Assembly (NCBI RefSeq): GCF_021049305.1
Contig: NZ_CP088081.1
Coordinates: forward strand, 434,001-498,000
From: Ideonella dechloratans
GTDB taxonomy: Bacteria > Pseudomonadota > Gammaproteobacteria > Burkholderiales > Burkholderiaceae_C
DNA length: 64,000 bases
Direction of reading: 5' to 3'
Shown here: piece after piece, positions 16,634-24,982 of the stretch
Layout of the letters: each line of letters starts with the position of its first letter
Position numbering within the stretch: the first letter of the stretch is position 1
Translations under genes and position numbers: made by a program
The notes under the pieces: generated by a model
The model's database searches: none
Told to the model about the DNA's origin: nothing
Seen by the model: the letters and a program-made list of their open reading frames with translations, nothing else

Positions 16634-16811
16634 GCTTTCGGGGCGTCTTGTCGTCAGTTCGATGGACGTCCTGAGGGGAGAGCGCCACGGCCGACGGCCC
16701 AGGGTGCGCATCTTGCGTCATCTCCCCTGATCTGTGGGGCCGCAGCGGGGCTGTCGGTCCATGTTCCACCATGGGGCTCCCGTACACTGTGGCCAGTTCA
16801 AGGATCACGTC
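16634..16811. other. Intergenic region before manC
   Basis: This 178-bp gap is the longest break in the first 24 kb. It contains distant complementary arms GGGGAGA and TCTCCCC about 40 bp apart and a TACACT that could be a minus-10 element about 25 bp before the manC start. No clear minus-35 accompanies it. A promoter for manC is plausible but not proven. Confidence 0.3.
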
Positions 16812-18266
16812 ATGCCCTCCACACTCATCCCCGTGCAACCCGTCATCATGGCCGGTGGCAGCGGCACCCGCCTGTGGCCGCTTTCGCGCGCCGGCTTTCC
16901 CAAGCAGTTCCTGAGCCTGTCGGGCGATGACAGCCTGTTCCAGCAGGCAGTTCGACGCTTGGCTGGCCTGTCCTCTGACGACATCGCCGCTCGTCCGCTG
17001 CTGGTGGTGGGCAACGGCGAGCACCGCTTTCTGGCGCTGGAGCAGCTGCGCGAGCTCAAGCAGGCCCCGGCGTCCGTGCTGCTGGAGCCGGTGGGCCGCA
17101 ACACCGCACCGGCCCTCACCCTGGCTGCCCTGGCCGCACTGGAAGGCGGTGAGGACCCGGTGCTGGTGGTCACACCCGCCGACCAGACGGTGGCCGACGA
17201 GGCCGGCTTCACCGCCACGCTTCGCGAGGCCGTTCGCGTGGCCGCCGACGGGGCCATCGTCATCCTGGGCATCACCCCGGACCGGCCCGAGACCGGCTAT
17301 GGCTACATCCGCGCGGTGGCGGCCGAACCCGGCGAAGTCGCCAAGGTGCGCCAGTTCGTAGAGAAGCCCGACCGAGCCACCGCCGAGCGCTACCTGGCCG
17401 AGGGCGGTTACACCTGGAACAGCGGCATCTTCGTGCTCAAGGCCTCGGTCTGGCTGGCTGCGCTGGAGGCCTTCCGGCCGGACATTGCCAGCGCCGTGCG
17501 CACCGCCTGGGCCGCGCGCGAGCAGGATGGCGTCTTCGTGCGTCCCGGCAAGGAGGCCTTCGCCGCCGTGCCTTCCGAATCGGTGGACTATGCGGTGCTG
17601 GAGAAGTGCCCCGGCAGCGTCTTCGACATCCGCGTGCTGCCCCTGGCCGCCGGCTGGAACGACCTGGGGGCCTGGGATGCCGTCTGGCAGGTCGGGGCCA
17701 AGGACGAGGCCGGCAACGTCACCCAGGGCGACGTGCTGCTGCAGGATGCCCGCGACACCCTGGTGCATGCCACCAGTCGCCTGGTCAGCGTGGTGGGCCT
17801 GAGCGACGTGGTCGTGGTGGAGACCCCCGATGCGGTGCTGGTGACCGACCGCGCCCGCAGCCAGGACGTCAAGCACATCGTCACCCAGCTCAGCGCCTGC
17901 GGCCGAGGCGAGCACACCCTGCACCGCAAGGTGCACCGGCCCTGGGGCTGGTACGACAGCATCGACCATGGTGGTCGCTTCCAGGTCAAGCGCATCATGG
18001 TCCGTCCCGGTGCCTCGCTGAGCCTGCAGATGCACCACCACCGTGCCGAGCACTGGATCGTGGTCAGCGGCACGGCCGAGGTCACCTGCGGCGACAAGAC
18101 CGTGCTGCTGACCGAGAACCAGAGCACCTACATCCCGCTGGGCGAGGTGCACCGCCTGACCAACCCGGGCAAGCTCGACCTGGAACTCATCGAGGTGCAG
18201 TCCGGCAGCTACCTGGGTGAGGATGACATCGTCCGCTTCCAGGACACCTACGGCCGCACCAGCTGA
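16812..18266 (+). CDS. manC: Mannose-1-phosphate guanylyltransferase / mannose-6-phosphate isomerase, ManC-type
   Basis: A 484-residue bifunctional enzyme that makes GDP-mannose, a precursor of mannose or GDP-fucose-type sugars. The nucleotidyltransferase domain has the signature GGSGTRLWPLSR (residues 15-26) followed by FPKQF. VEKPDRATAERYL and YTWNSGIFV, the conserved sugar-binding elements, follow. The C-terminal type II isomerase cupin contains RPWGWYDSID, RPGASLSLQMHHHRAEHW and the metal-ligand-rich stretch after it. The length is typical. No manB or gmd is present in the window, so the partner phosphomannomutase must lie elsewhere. Upstream-open sequence to 16734 is not needed. Confidence 0.95.
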   Translation: MPSTLIPVQPVIMAGGSGTRLWPLSRAGFPKQFLSLSGDDSLFQQAVRRLAGLSSDDIAARPLLVVGNGEHRFLALEQLRELKQAPASVLLEPVGRNTAPALTLAALAALEGGEDPVLVVTPADQTVADEAGFTATLREAVRVAADGAIVILGITPDRPETGYGYIRAVAAEPGEVAKVRQFVEKPDRATAERYLAEGGYTWNSGIFVLKASVWLAALEAFRPDIASAVRTAWAAREQDGVFVRPGKEAFAAVPSESVDYAVLEKCPGSVFDIRVLPLAAGWNDLGAWDAVWQVGAKDEAGNVTQGDVLLQDARDTLVHATSRLVSVVGLSDVVVVETPDAVLVTDRARSQDVKHIVTQLSACGRGEHTLHRKVHRPWGWYDSIDHGGRFQVKRIMVRPGASLSLQMHHHRAEHWIVVSGTAEVTCGDKTVLLTENQSTYIPLGEVHRLTNPGKLDLELIEVQSGSYLGEDDIVRFQDTYGRTS

Positions 18267-18307
18267 TCCGCGGGCGCAGTACCGGCCATGAAGGAGGGGA
18301 GCGGTCC

Positions 18308-19126
18308 ATGCTGATCGGCGACAACTACGTCTTCGTCGAGCTCCAGAAGACCGGTTCCACCCACATCAAGCAGCAACTGCAGGCGCTGCTGGGCGGGCAC
18401 AGCGAGGGCAAGCACAACAAGCCCAGCGACGAGCAGCTCGGCGCCGACCGGGTCATCATCGGTTCGGTGCGCGATCCCTGGTCCTGGTACCTGTCGCTGT
18501 GGTCCTATGGTTGCCAGCGCCGCGGCAGCCTCTACACCCGCCTGGTGGATGCCCAGAACTGGCAGCGCAGCCTGCCGCTGCTGCAGGCGCGCCAGCGCGA
18601 GCGCGGCGATCTGGCGCTGGAGCAGCTCACGCCACAGCGGGCCCACGACGTCTGGTATGCCGACACCGGCAGCGCCCAGGGCTTCCGGGAATGGCTGCGG
18701 GCCGTCTGCCTGCCGGAAATGCGCAGCACCGTGCAATCCGGCTTCGAGGCCTCGGGCCTGGGGCGCTGGGGCTGCGGCCTGATGAGCTACCGTTACCTGA
18801 AGCTCTTCACCCACGGCGTGACAAGCCTGGCCAGCGAGGCCGAGAGCGCCGAGGACCTGCGCCAGTGGACGCGGCGCCATTTCCGGCCGGCCCACATGAT
18901 CCGCCTGCATGCCCTGGCCGAGGACCTCATCGCCACCGTGCAGGCGCTGGGCCGACCGCTGAGCGCCGAGCAGTGCGAGGCCTTGCGCCAGGCCCGCCCG
19001 ACCAACCGCTCCTCCCGCCCCCATCCCTTTGGCCACTACTATGATGCGCAGGCCCTCGACGAGGTGGCCCGGCGCGAGTGGCTGCTGATCGAGCGGCATG
19101 GCTTTGAGCGGCCTTCGCTGGGCTGA
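18308..19126 (+). CDS. Sulfotransferase-like protein
   Basis: A 272-residue protein with both PAPS-binding motifs of sulfotransferases: FVELQKTGSTHIKQQL near the N-terminus (residues 9-24, the 5'-phosphosulfate loop with Lys) and IIGSVRDPWSWYLSLWSYG (about 52-70, the 3'-phosphate site with Arg). A strong Shine-Dalgarno sequence (AAGGAGGGG) precedes the ATG. It is likely to sulfate a sugar of the capsule, using PAPS from CysD/CysNC. It lies 41 bp after manC. The next gene's usable start is 52 bp after its stop. The acceptor is unknown. Confidence 0.8.
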   Translation: MLIGDNYVFVELQKTGSTHIKQQLQALLGGHSEGKHNKPSDEQLGADRVIIGSVRDPWSWYLSLWSYGCQRRGSLYTRLVDAQNWQRSLPLLQARQRERGDLALEQLTPQRAHDVWYADTGSAQGFREWLRAVCLPEMRSTVQSGFEASGLGRWGCGLMSYRYLKLFTHGVTSLASEAESAEDLRQWTRRHFRPAHMIRLHALAEDLIATVQALGRPLSAEQCEALRQARPTNRSSRPHPFGHYYDAQALDEVARREWLLIERHGFERPSLG

Positions 19127-19178
19127 TGCCCCGCCCGCAGCGGGCGGGCCGCGAGATCCGAACCAACCTGGCGCAGTG

Positions 19179-20219
19179 ATGAAGAAGACCGTTCTGGATG
19201 CCGGCGAAGAGTGTGGCCTGGCGAAGTTCCTGGCCCACCGAGGCGCGCAGGCCTGCCTGCTGGCCCCGGCGGCCCTGCTGCAGGATCTGGCTGCGCGGGC
19301 CGGCACGCCCGGCTGCCCGGCCGTCAGCCGGGTGGAGGACATCCCGGCGGACGTGAAGCGCGTGTTCGCCCATGACCCCGACGACGAAGCCGGCCTGCTG
19401 GCCCGCCTGCGGGCGGCCCGGCCCGATCTGGAGGTGCATGGCTGGACCGGGCTCTTTCCCGTGCTGGTGACCGACCGCAAGCTGCCCGCGCCGGACACGC
19501 CCCTGCCGCCGCACCGCTTCGCGGTGGTCTGCACGCCCCGCACCGGCAGCACCTTCCTGTGCGAGCTGCTGGAAGCCGGCGGCCTGGGCGCCGCCCGCGA
19601 GCACCTGCGCTGGCCCCTGATCTACGCCCTGCGCCACGGGGTGCCCGCCGACGCGGCCTTCGATCTGGTGCAGCGTCACGGGGCGGTGAACGGCGTCTTC
19701 GGCACCAAGCTGATCTCGCACTTCCTGTTCGACGCGGTCGGGCAGTCCCGGGCCGGCAGCTTCCTGCAGGGCTGGGCCGCACAGGGCTTTCGCTTCATCC
19801 GCCTGCGCCGCGATCCGGTGGCCCAGACCCTGTCCAAGTACAGCGCCAAGCACAGCGGGGTCTGGCATGCCCGGGGCGCGCTGGCGGAGGGACGCCGCCG
19901 CCGGCTCGAGAAAGTCCCCTACGACTTCGCCGAGCTCAGCGACATCCACCAGCGCACCCTGGCCGAGGACCGGGCGCTGGACGAGTCCATGGCCGGCCTG
20001 CCGCCGGACCGCGTGCTGGCGCTGGACTACGACACCGTGGTGGCCGCGCCGCTGGAGGCCCTGGCCCGCACCGCGGCCTTCATGGGCCTGACGGCCCACC
20101 CGGAGCGGGTGGACTTCGCTGCCTTGCCGACCCAGCTCTCGGCCACCCACGACAACACGCGCCAGCTGCGCGAGCGCTTCCTGGCCGACCTGGCCGCCCG
20201 ACCGGACCCGAGCCTGTGA
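19179..20219 (+). CDS. Stf0-type sulfotransferase
   Basis: A 346-residue protein related to the mycobacterial Stf0 trehalose 2-sulfotransferase family. The conserved CTPRTGSTFLCELLEAGGLG (about residues 110-129) forms the PAPS loop and is followed by EHLRWP. Later come GVFGTKLISHFLFD and FIRLRRDPVAQTLSKYSAKHSGVWH, the 3'-phosphate site and its flank. About 100 N-terminal residues precede the core domain. The frame is open to 19098, but ATG 19179 is preferred because the upstream codons overlap the previous gene. The end overlaps the next gene (GTGA at 20216-20219). Confidence 0.83.
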   Translation: MKKTVLDAGEECGLAKFLAHRGAQACLLAPAALLQDLAARAGTPGCPAVSRVEDIPADVKRVFAHDPDDEAGLLARLRAARPDLEVHGWTGLFPVLVTDRKLPAPDTPLPPHRFAVVCTPRTGSTFLCELLEAGGLGAAREHLRWPLIYALRHGVPADAAFDLVQRHGAVNGVFGTKLISHFLFDAVGQSRAGSFLQGWAAQGFRFIRLRRDPVAQTLSKYSAKHSGVWHARGALAEGRRRRLEKVPYDFAELSDIHQRTLAEDRALDESMAGLPPDRVLALDYDTVVAAPLEALARTAAFMGLTAHPERVDFAALPTQLSATHDNTRQLRERFLADLAARPDPSL

Positions 20220-20998
20220 CCGACGCCCATCTGCCCACCCCGCCCCAGACCGTCCGCGCCAGCGAGCTGCTGGAGGGCGACGACGAGGGCTTCGTGATCA
20301 ACGCCTACCTGGCCCTGCAGCGCCAGTGGCCGGACCCGGGGGGCTACGGCCACTACCACTGGCTGCTGTCCCAGCGCCCACAGGCCCGGCTGGAGGTGCT
20401 GCGCGAGATCGCACGCTCGGCCTCGGCCCAGCGCACCGGCGTGGTCTTCGAAGACGATTTCCCGGCCGAACAGACCGAGGCCCCCCGTGCCGGCGACCCG
20501 GTGCAGGCCCGCCTGCGCTACCTCAGCGCCTGCGAGCGCCTGCGCGTGCCGCAGCTGGCCCGCCAGTCGCTGGAACTGCAGGCCCTGCTCTCCGGCGTCA
20601 GCCTCGAGGGCATCGGCGAGGCGGTGCGCACGGTCATCGAGACCAGCATGGCCCAACTGGCCCAGATCGAGTCGCGCTTGAACAGCCTGCAGGCCGAGCT
20701 GGCCGACCTGCGCGCTCGGCTGAACGGCCCCGCGGCCTGGCCGACGGACGCGCCGGCCGAAGGCTCGCCCGCCTGGATGCGGCGCGAGCTGCTGCGCCTG
20801 GCGCAGCGCGTGCAGACCCTGGAGCAGGGCCGGGTGGGCGATCTGCCCGGCCGCACCCCGGAGGAGCTCAAGCGCGAGCTGGCCGACTATGTGAGCGCGA
20901 TGGTGACCGTGCAGGCCGAGCTGGCGGCGCAGCAGCAGGTGTCCCTGGCCCTGGCGGCCACCCGGGGCGATGTCCCGCCCGCGGGGGAGGCGCCGTGA
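20216..20998 (+). CDS. DUF4214-like / coiled-coil protein paired with a GT4 transferase
   Basis: A 260-residue protein starting at a GTG that overlaps the preceding stop. Residues 18-65 (FVINAYLALQRQWPDPGGYG, then LLSQRPQARLEVLREIARS) match the helical DUF4214-like pattern found in many polysaccharide-locus proteins. Residues 110-245 are helical with heptad-like spacing (LNSLQAELADLRARL, LLRLAQRVQTLEQGR, YVSAMVTVQAELAAQQQVSLALA), probably coiled coil. There is no catalytic motif. The GT4 gene starts inside its stop. This repeats the arrangement at 12299-14469, where a coiled-coil-tailed protein precedes a paralogous GT4 enzyme. Confidence 0.75.
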   Translation: MTDAHLPTPPQTVRASELLEGDDEGFVINAYLALQRQWPDPGGYGHYHWLLSQRPQARLEVLREIARSASAQRTGVVFEDDFPAEQTEAPRAGDPVQARLRYLSACERLRVPQLARQSLELQALLSGVSLEGIGEAVRTVIETSMAQLAQIESRLNSLQAELADLRARLNGPAAWPTDAPAEGSPAWMRRELLRLAQRVQTLEQGRVGDLPGRTPEELKRELADYVSAMVTVQAELAAQQQVSLALAATRGDVPPAGEAP

Positions 20999-22227
20999 GC
21001 GCGCAGCCCCTGGTCGTCTTCTCGCCCCTGCCGCCACGGCGCTCGGGCATCGCGGCCTACACCGCCGAGCTGCTGCCGGCCCTGTGCGAAGGCGGGCCGG
21101 TGACCGTGGTCAACGAGGAGGGGCTGACCCCCGCGGTGGCCGCCGAGCTGCCCGACTGCGGCGGCGCGCTGCGGGTGCTGTCGCTGGCCGAGTACCAGTC
21201 CGCATCAGAGACCGAACCCGCGCTGCGGGCGCAGCCGCACATCTACCAGATCGGCAACAACGCCGACCATGTCTTCGTCTACAAGGCCTTCCGCCAGCGA
21301 CCGGGTCTGCTGGTGCAGCACGACTTCAACCTGCACTACCTGATCGAGGACGTCACCCTGGTGCGCGGCGATGCCGAGGGCTACCGGGCGGTGCTGCAGG
21401 AGGAGTACGGCGAGTCGGGCAACACCCTGGCCATGCTGCGCCGCGCCGGCGTGTTCTCCGAGGCGCAGAAGCTGAGCCTGCCCCTGAACCGCCACCTGCT
21501 GCGGCAGGCGCATGGCGTGATCGTGCACAACCGCTGGATCCACGACCGGCTGCCCGTCGCGCTGCGCGAGTCGGCCTGCGTGGTGCCCCACCACTACTCG
21601 CCGGCTGTGGCCAGCGTGGCGGGGCTGAGCCCTGCCCAGGCCCGCCAGCGCCGGGGCCTGCCCGCCGAGCCCTTCCTCTTCCTCTCGCTGGGCTTCATCA
21701 CGCCGCCCAAGCAGATCCAGGCCGCGCTCTGGGCCCTGGGCCAGTTGCGCCAGCGGGGGCGGCAGTTCCGCTACGTCATCGTCGGCGAGCGCAATGCCGG
21801 CTTCGACATCGACGCCCACATCCGCCGCCACGGCCTGGAGGACTGGGTCACCGTCACCGGCTACGCCCCGGAGTCCGACTTCTTCGAGTACATCGTGGCG
21901 GCCGATGCCCTGATCAACCTGCGCCACCCGACCGTGGGCGAGAGCTCCGGCACCCTGGTGCGGGCCCTGGCCCTGGGCCTGCCGGCGGTGGTGCACAACT
22001 TCGGCCCGTCCAGCGAATACCCGGACGACGTGGTGCTGAAGGTGCCCCTGGAGCTGGGCTCGCCCGATGCGCTGGCCGCCACGCTGGACACCCTGCTCAC
22101 CCATGCCGAGCTGCGCGAAGCCCTGGGCACGCGGGCGGCCCGCCACATCCGCGCGCACTGTTCTGTACAGCATTCCGCCCAGGCCTATCGCGCCTGGCTC
22201 GCCCGCTTTCCGCAGACCGTGGCCTGA
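20995..22227 (+). CDS. GT4 family glycosyltransferase, paralogue of the 13204 gene
   Basis: A 410-residue GT-B enzyme beginning FSPLPPRRSGIAAYTAELLPAL, closely matching the start of the 13204 product. It also has IYQIGNNADHVFVYKAF and LLVQHDFNLHYL. The donor half holds LFLSLGFITPPKQ, VIVGERNAG, VTGYAPESDFFEYI and HPTVGESSGTLVRALALGLP, with a Glu in the position of the GT4 E-x7-E motif. It starts at GTG 20995 within the stop of the preceding coiled-coil protein gene. It likely extends the capsule repeat; donor and linkage are unknown. Confidence 0.87.
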   Translation: MSAQPLVVFSPLPPRRSGIAAYTAELLPALCEGGPVTVVNEEGLTPAVAAELPDCGGALRVLSLAEYQSASETEPALRAQPHIYQIGNNADHVFVYKAFRQRPGLLVQHDFNLHYLIEDVTLVRGDAEGYRAVLQEEYGESGNTLAMLRRAGVFSEAQKLSLPLNRHLLRQAHGVIVHNRWIHDRLPVALRESACVVPHHYSPAVASVAGLSPAQARQRRGLPAEPFLFLSLGFITPPKQIQAALWALGQLRQRGRQFRYVIVGERNAGFDIDAHIRRHGLEDWVTVTGYAPESDFFEYIVAADALINLRHPTVGESSGTLVRALALGLPAVVHNFGPSSEYPDDVVLKVPLELGSPDALAATLDTLLTHAELREALGTRAARHIRAHCSVQHSAQAYRAWLARFPQTVA

Positions 22228-22254
22228 CCGGCCAGCGCTGCCCACGCTTGCACC

Positions 22255-24894
22255 ATGTCCTCACCTGCCTTTGACGCCCCCGCCAGCTGGCCTGCGCTGC
22301 CCACGGATGCCCTGAGCGAGGGCGATGTGCTGCAGCTCTACCGGGCCGTGCTGGGCCGGGAGCCGGACCCTGGGGTGGCCCAGCGTGCCGCCGGCCGCCC
22401 CCTGGCCGAGATGGCGCTGGAGATGGTGCGCAGCGAGGAGATGGCGCTCAAGGTGCTGAGCCCGGTGGTGCAGCGCCGCGACCTGCCCCATGCCCACCTG
22501 TCCGACGAGGAGCGCCTGCATCTGTGGCAATGGATGGGGCAGCGCCTGGGCTGGCCCGCGCCGCCCTTGGCGGGGCGCGTGCGGCCCGAGGCCCTGCTGC
22601 GCCGCGTCTGTGGCCATCCCCGGCTGAGCCAGGAACTGCAGGCCGTCCATGCCGGGCTGTTCACCGAAGTGGCGGCCCATTTCGCCCAGCCCGGTGCGCT
22701 GGACTTGCAGGGCAAGATCGAGTTCGCCAACCACGAGTTCATCTCTGGCTGGCTGACCGACCTGTCGGGCCAGCGCGCCACGCTGCGCGTGGAGGTGCGC
22801 TGTCGCGGCCGGGTGGTGGCCAGCGGCTCGGCCCACAGCCTGCGCCCCGACATCCGCGAGCACATCGGCGGCAACGGCTTGTGCGGCTTCCGCCTGCCCT
22901 GGCGGCCCGAGGCCTGGCCCTCCGGCCAGGCGCTGAGCCTGCAGCTGACCGAGCCGGGCAGCGGCACGGCGGTCGGCGGGCCCTACCGCTACGAGAACTC
23001 GCGGCTGGACCAGCTGGGCGTGGCCCAGTTGCTGAGCAAGGAGCTGGAGGAGATCCAGCGCCGCATCGACGCGCTGGCCACCATGGTGCCGCAGGGCCTG
23101 CGCTACGCGGCCTTCCCGCTGGACCACTACGACCTTTACCGCCGCACCCACCGGGTGCCGCCGCCGCCCTGGCTGCAGGAGCGGGCCTGGGCGGGCGTGC
23201 TGACACCGCCGGCGGTGGGGGAGGGCGTGGCCTTCCGCGTGCTGATCGACGCCGGCGCGGGCGACCCGATCGCCGCGCGCAGCACCGTGGATACGCTGCG
23301 CGCCCAGCCCTGGCCGCACTGGCAGGCCTGGATCGTGGGCGCGGACCCGGTGGTGACGGATGCGGCGGCCCTGATGGCCGCGGCCGACCCCCGGGTGCGC
23401 GGCGTCTCAGCCTGGGCCGACCTGCCGCCCGACGAGGGGGCGTTCCCCTGGTGTCTGCTGCTGGAGGCCGGCGAGCGCCTGGATCCCATGGCCTTGCCTT
23501 GGCTGGTCCATGCCGCGCGCCAGACACCCCAGGCCGCGGCCTTCTACTGGGACGAGGACACGCTGCACCATGCCGGCGGGCGGGCGCCCGCCCGCGAGGA
23601 GCGCCATGTGCGGCCCCTGTTGCGCCGCGCCTTCGATGCGGAGGCCATGCTGGAGCTCAACATCGTCGGGCGCAGCCTGGCCCTGCGGGCCTCGGCCCTG
23701 CAGGCGGTGGCGCCGGCCCTGGCCGCAGCCGAGGCGACGCAGGCGGCCGGGCCGCTGTCGCCCGCGCCGGCGGCTCGGGAAGCCCTGGTCTGGGCCCTGG
23801 CCGGCCAGGGGCCGCTGGTGCATGTGCCGCAGTTCCTGCTGAGCCGGGTCGACCCCGCATCCACGGCCGAGGAGGTCGACAGGTCCAAGGACGGGGGCCC
23901 CGGCGAATCGGTGCTGCGCCTCATCGCCCGGGCGGCCCCCGATGCCCTGCGGCCCTGGCTGCCCGCGGCCTGGCAGGGACGCCGCTGGCAGCGGGTCACG
24001 GACCCGCTGGGCGCCTCGCCCAAGCCCTTGGTGCGTTGGACGCCGCAGCGGCCCGAGGCGGTGATCAGCGTGCTGCTGCCCACCCGCGATCAGCTGGGCC
24101 TGCTGCGCGACTGCATCGACACCCTGCGCGAGCAGGCCCTGCACCCGGGCGCGCTGGACATCGTCGTGGCCGACAACGGCAGCACCGAGCCCGAGACCCT
24201 GGCCTATCTGGCCGAGGGGGCTGCCCGCGGCGACTTCCGCGTGCTGCGCATCGACGAGCCCTTCAACTGGAGCCGGCTGAACAACCGCATGGCCGAGGCG
24301 GCCCGCGGCGAGCACCTGCTGCTGCTCAACAACGACACCCGCATGCTCAGCGCGCAGTGGGACGACATCCTGCGTGGCCTGCTGGAGCGCGAGGACGTGC
24401 TGGCCGTGGGCGCGCGCCTGCTGTATGAGGACATGACGATCCAGCACGCCGGCGTGCTGACCGGGCAGGAGCGCTTCGTCGCCCACGACGCGGTGGGCGT
24501 GCCGGTGGACGACGGCCTGGGTCTGCTGGGCCCGCAGCTCACCCGGCGCATGCCGGCGGTCACCGGCGCCTTCCTGGCCTGCACGGCAGCCACCTACGCG
24601 GCCACCGGCGGCATGGACGAGGCCCAGCTCTCGGTCACCTTCAACGACGTGGACTGGTGCCAGCGCGCGGCCCAGCGCTTTCCGGACCGGCACATCGTCT
24701 ACAGCCCGCTGCTGAGCCTGGTCCACCTGGAGTCCAAGAGCCGCGGCTTCGACTTCCAGGACCCGCTCAAGCAGGCCCGGGCCGACTACGAGCGCCAGGC
24801 CTTCGAGGCCCGCTGCGGGGGCTGGGTGATCGAGGACCGCGGCGGCAACCCGCAACTGAGCCACTGGGTGCGCCCGGGCACGGCGCTGGACTGA
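22255..24894 (+). CDS. Large GT2 glycosyltransferase with DUF4214-like, beta-module and degenerate first GT2 domain
   Basis: An 879-residue protein. Residues 23-72 (VLQLYRAVLGREPDPGVAQ, EMALEMVRSEEMALKVL) resemble a DUF4214-like module. Residues about 160-240 (GKIEFANHEFISGWLTDLSGQ) resemble the beta module of the 5492 protein. A first GT2-like region (about 325-480) has LLLEAGERLDPMALP where active relatives carry the DxD loop, so it is probably inactive. The second GT2 domain, from about 603, looks intact: ISVLLPTRDQLGLLRDCID, VVADNGSTEPETL and LLLLNNDTRML with the metal-binding Asp, then VTGAFLACTAATYAATGGMDE and FNDVDWCQRA. It is related to O-antigen rhamnosyl-type transferases, which fits the nearby rml genes. 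Confidence 0.85.
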   Translation: MSSPAFDAPASWPALPTDALSEGDVLQLYRAVLGREPDPGVAQRAAGRPLAEMALEMVRSEEMALKVLSPVVQRRDLPHAHLSDEERLHLWQWMGQRLGWPAPPLAGRVRPEALLRRVCGHPRLSQELQAVHAGLFTEVAAHFAQPGALDLQGKIEFANHEFISGWLTDLSGQRATLRVEVRCRGRVVASGSAHSLRPDIREHIGGNGLCGFRLPWRPEAWPSGQALSLQLTEPGSGTAVGGPYRYENSRLDQLGVAQLLSKELEEIQRRIDALATMVPQGLRYAAFPLDHYDLYRRTHRVPPPPWLQERAWAGVLTPPAVGEGVAFRVLIDAGAGDPIAARSTVDTLRAQPWPHWQAWIVGADPVVTDAAALMAAADPRVRGVSAWADLPPDEGAFPWCLLLEAGERLDPMALPWLVHAARQTPQAAAFYWDEDTLHHAGGRAPAREERHVRPLLRRAFDAEAMLELNIVGRSLALRASALQAVAPALAAAEATQAAGPLSPAPAAREALVWALAGQGPLVHVPQFLLSRVDPASTAEEVDRSKDGGPGESVLRLIARAAPDALRPWLPAAWQGRRWQRVTDPLGASPKPLVRWTPQRPEAVISVLLPTRDQLGLLRDCIDTLREQALHPGALDIVVADNGSTEPETLAYLAEGAARGDFRVLRIDEPFNWSRLNNRMAEAARGEHLLLLNNDTRMLSAQWDDILRGLLEREDVLAVGARLLYEDMTIQHAGVLTGQERFVAHDAVGVPVDDGLGLLGPQLTRRMPAVTGAFLACTAATYAATGGMDEAQLSVTFNDVDWCQRAAQRFPDRHIVYSPLLSLVHLESKSRGFDFQDPLKQARADYERQAFEARCGGWVIEDRGGNPQLSHWVRPGTALD

Positions 24895-24956
24895 GGCGGG
24901 TTCCGCCCGATCGCCGACTGGCCGACAATGCCCCCATGAGTCTGCTCCTGTCCGCA

Positions 24957-24982
24957 GGCCGGTTGCCCCTCGGGGGCCGGCC
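24957..24982 (+). promoter_or_regulatory. Stable hairpin abutting the epimerase start codon
   Basis: GGCCGG (24957-24962) pairs with CCGGCC (24977-24982), and inner CCCC (24966-24969) pairs with GGGG (24972-24975). The stem ends one base before the ATG at 24983. It replaces a normal Shine-Dalgarno sequence and could limit translation; with no T-run it is not a classic terminator. A GACAAT about 60 bp before the ATG is a possible minus-10 element. Confidence 0.4.
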
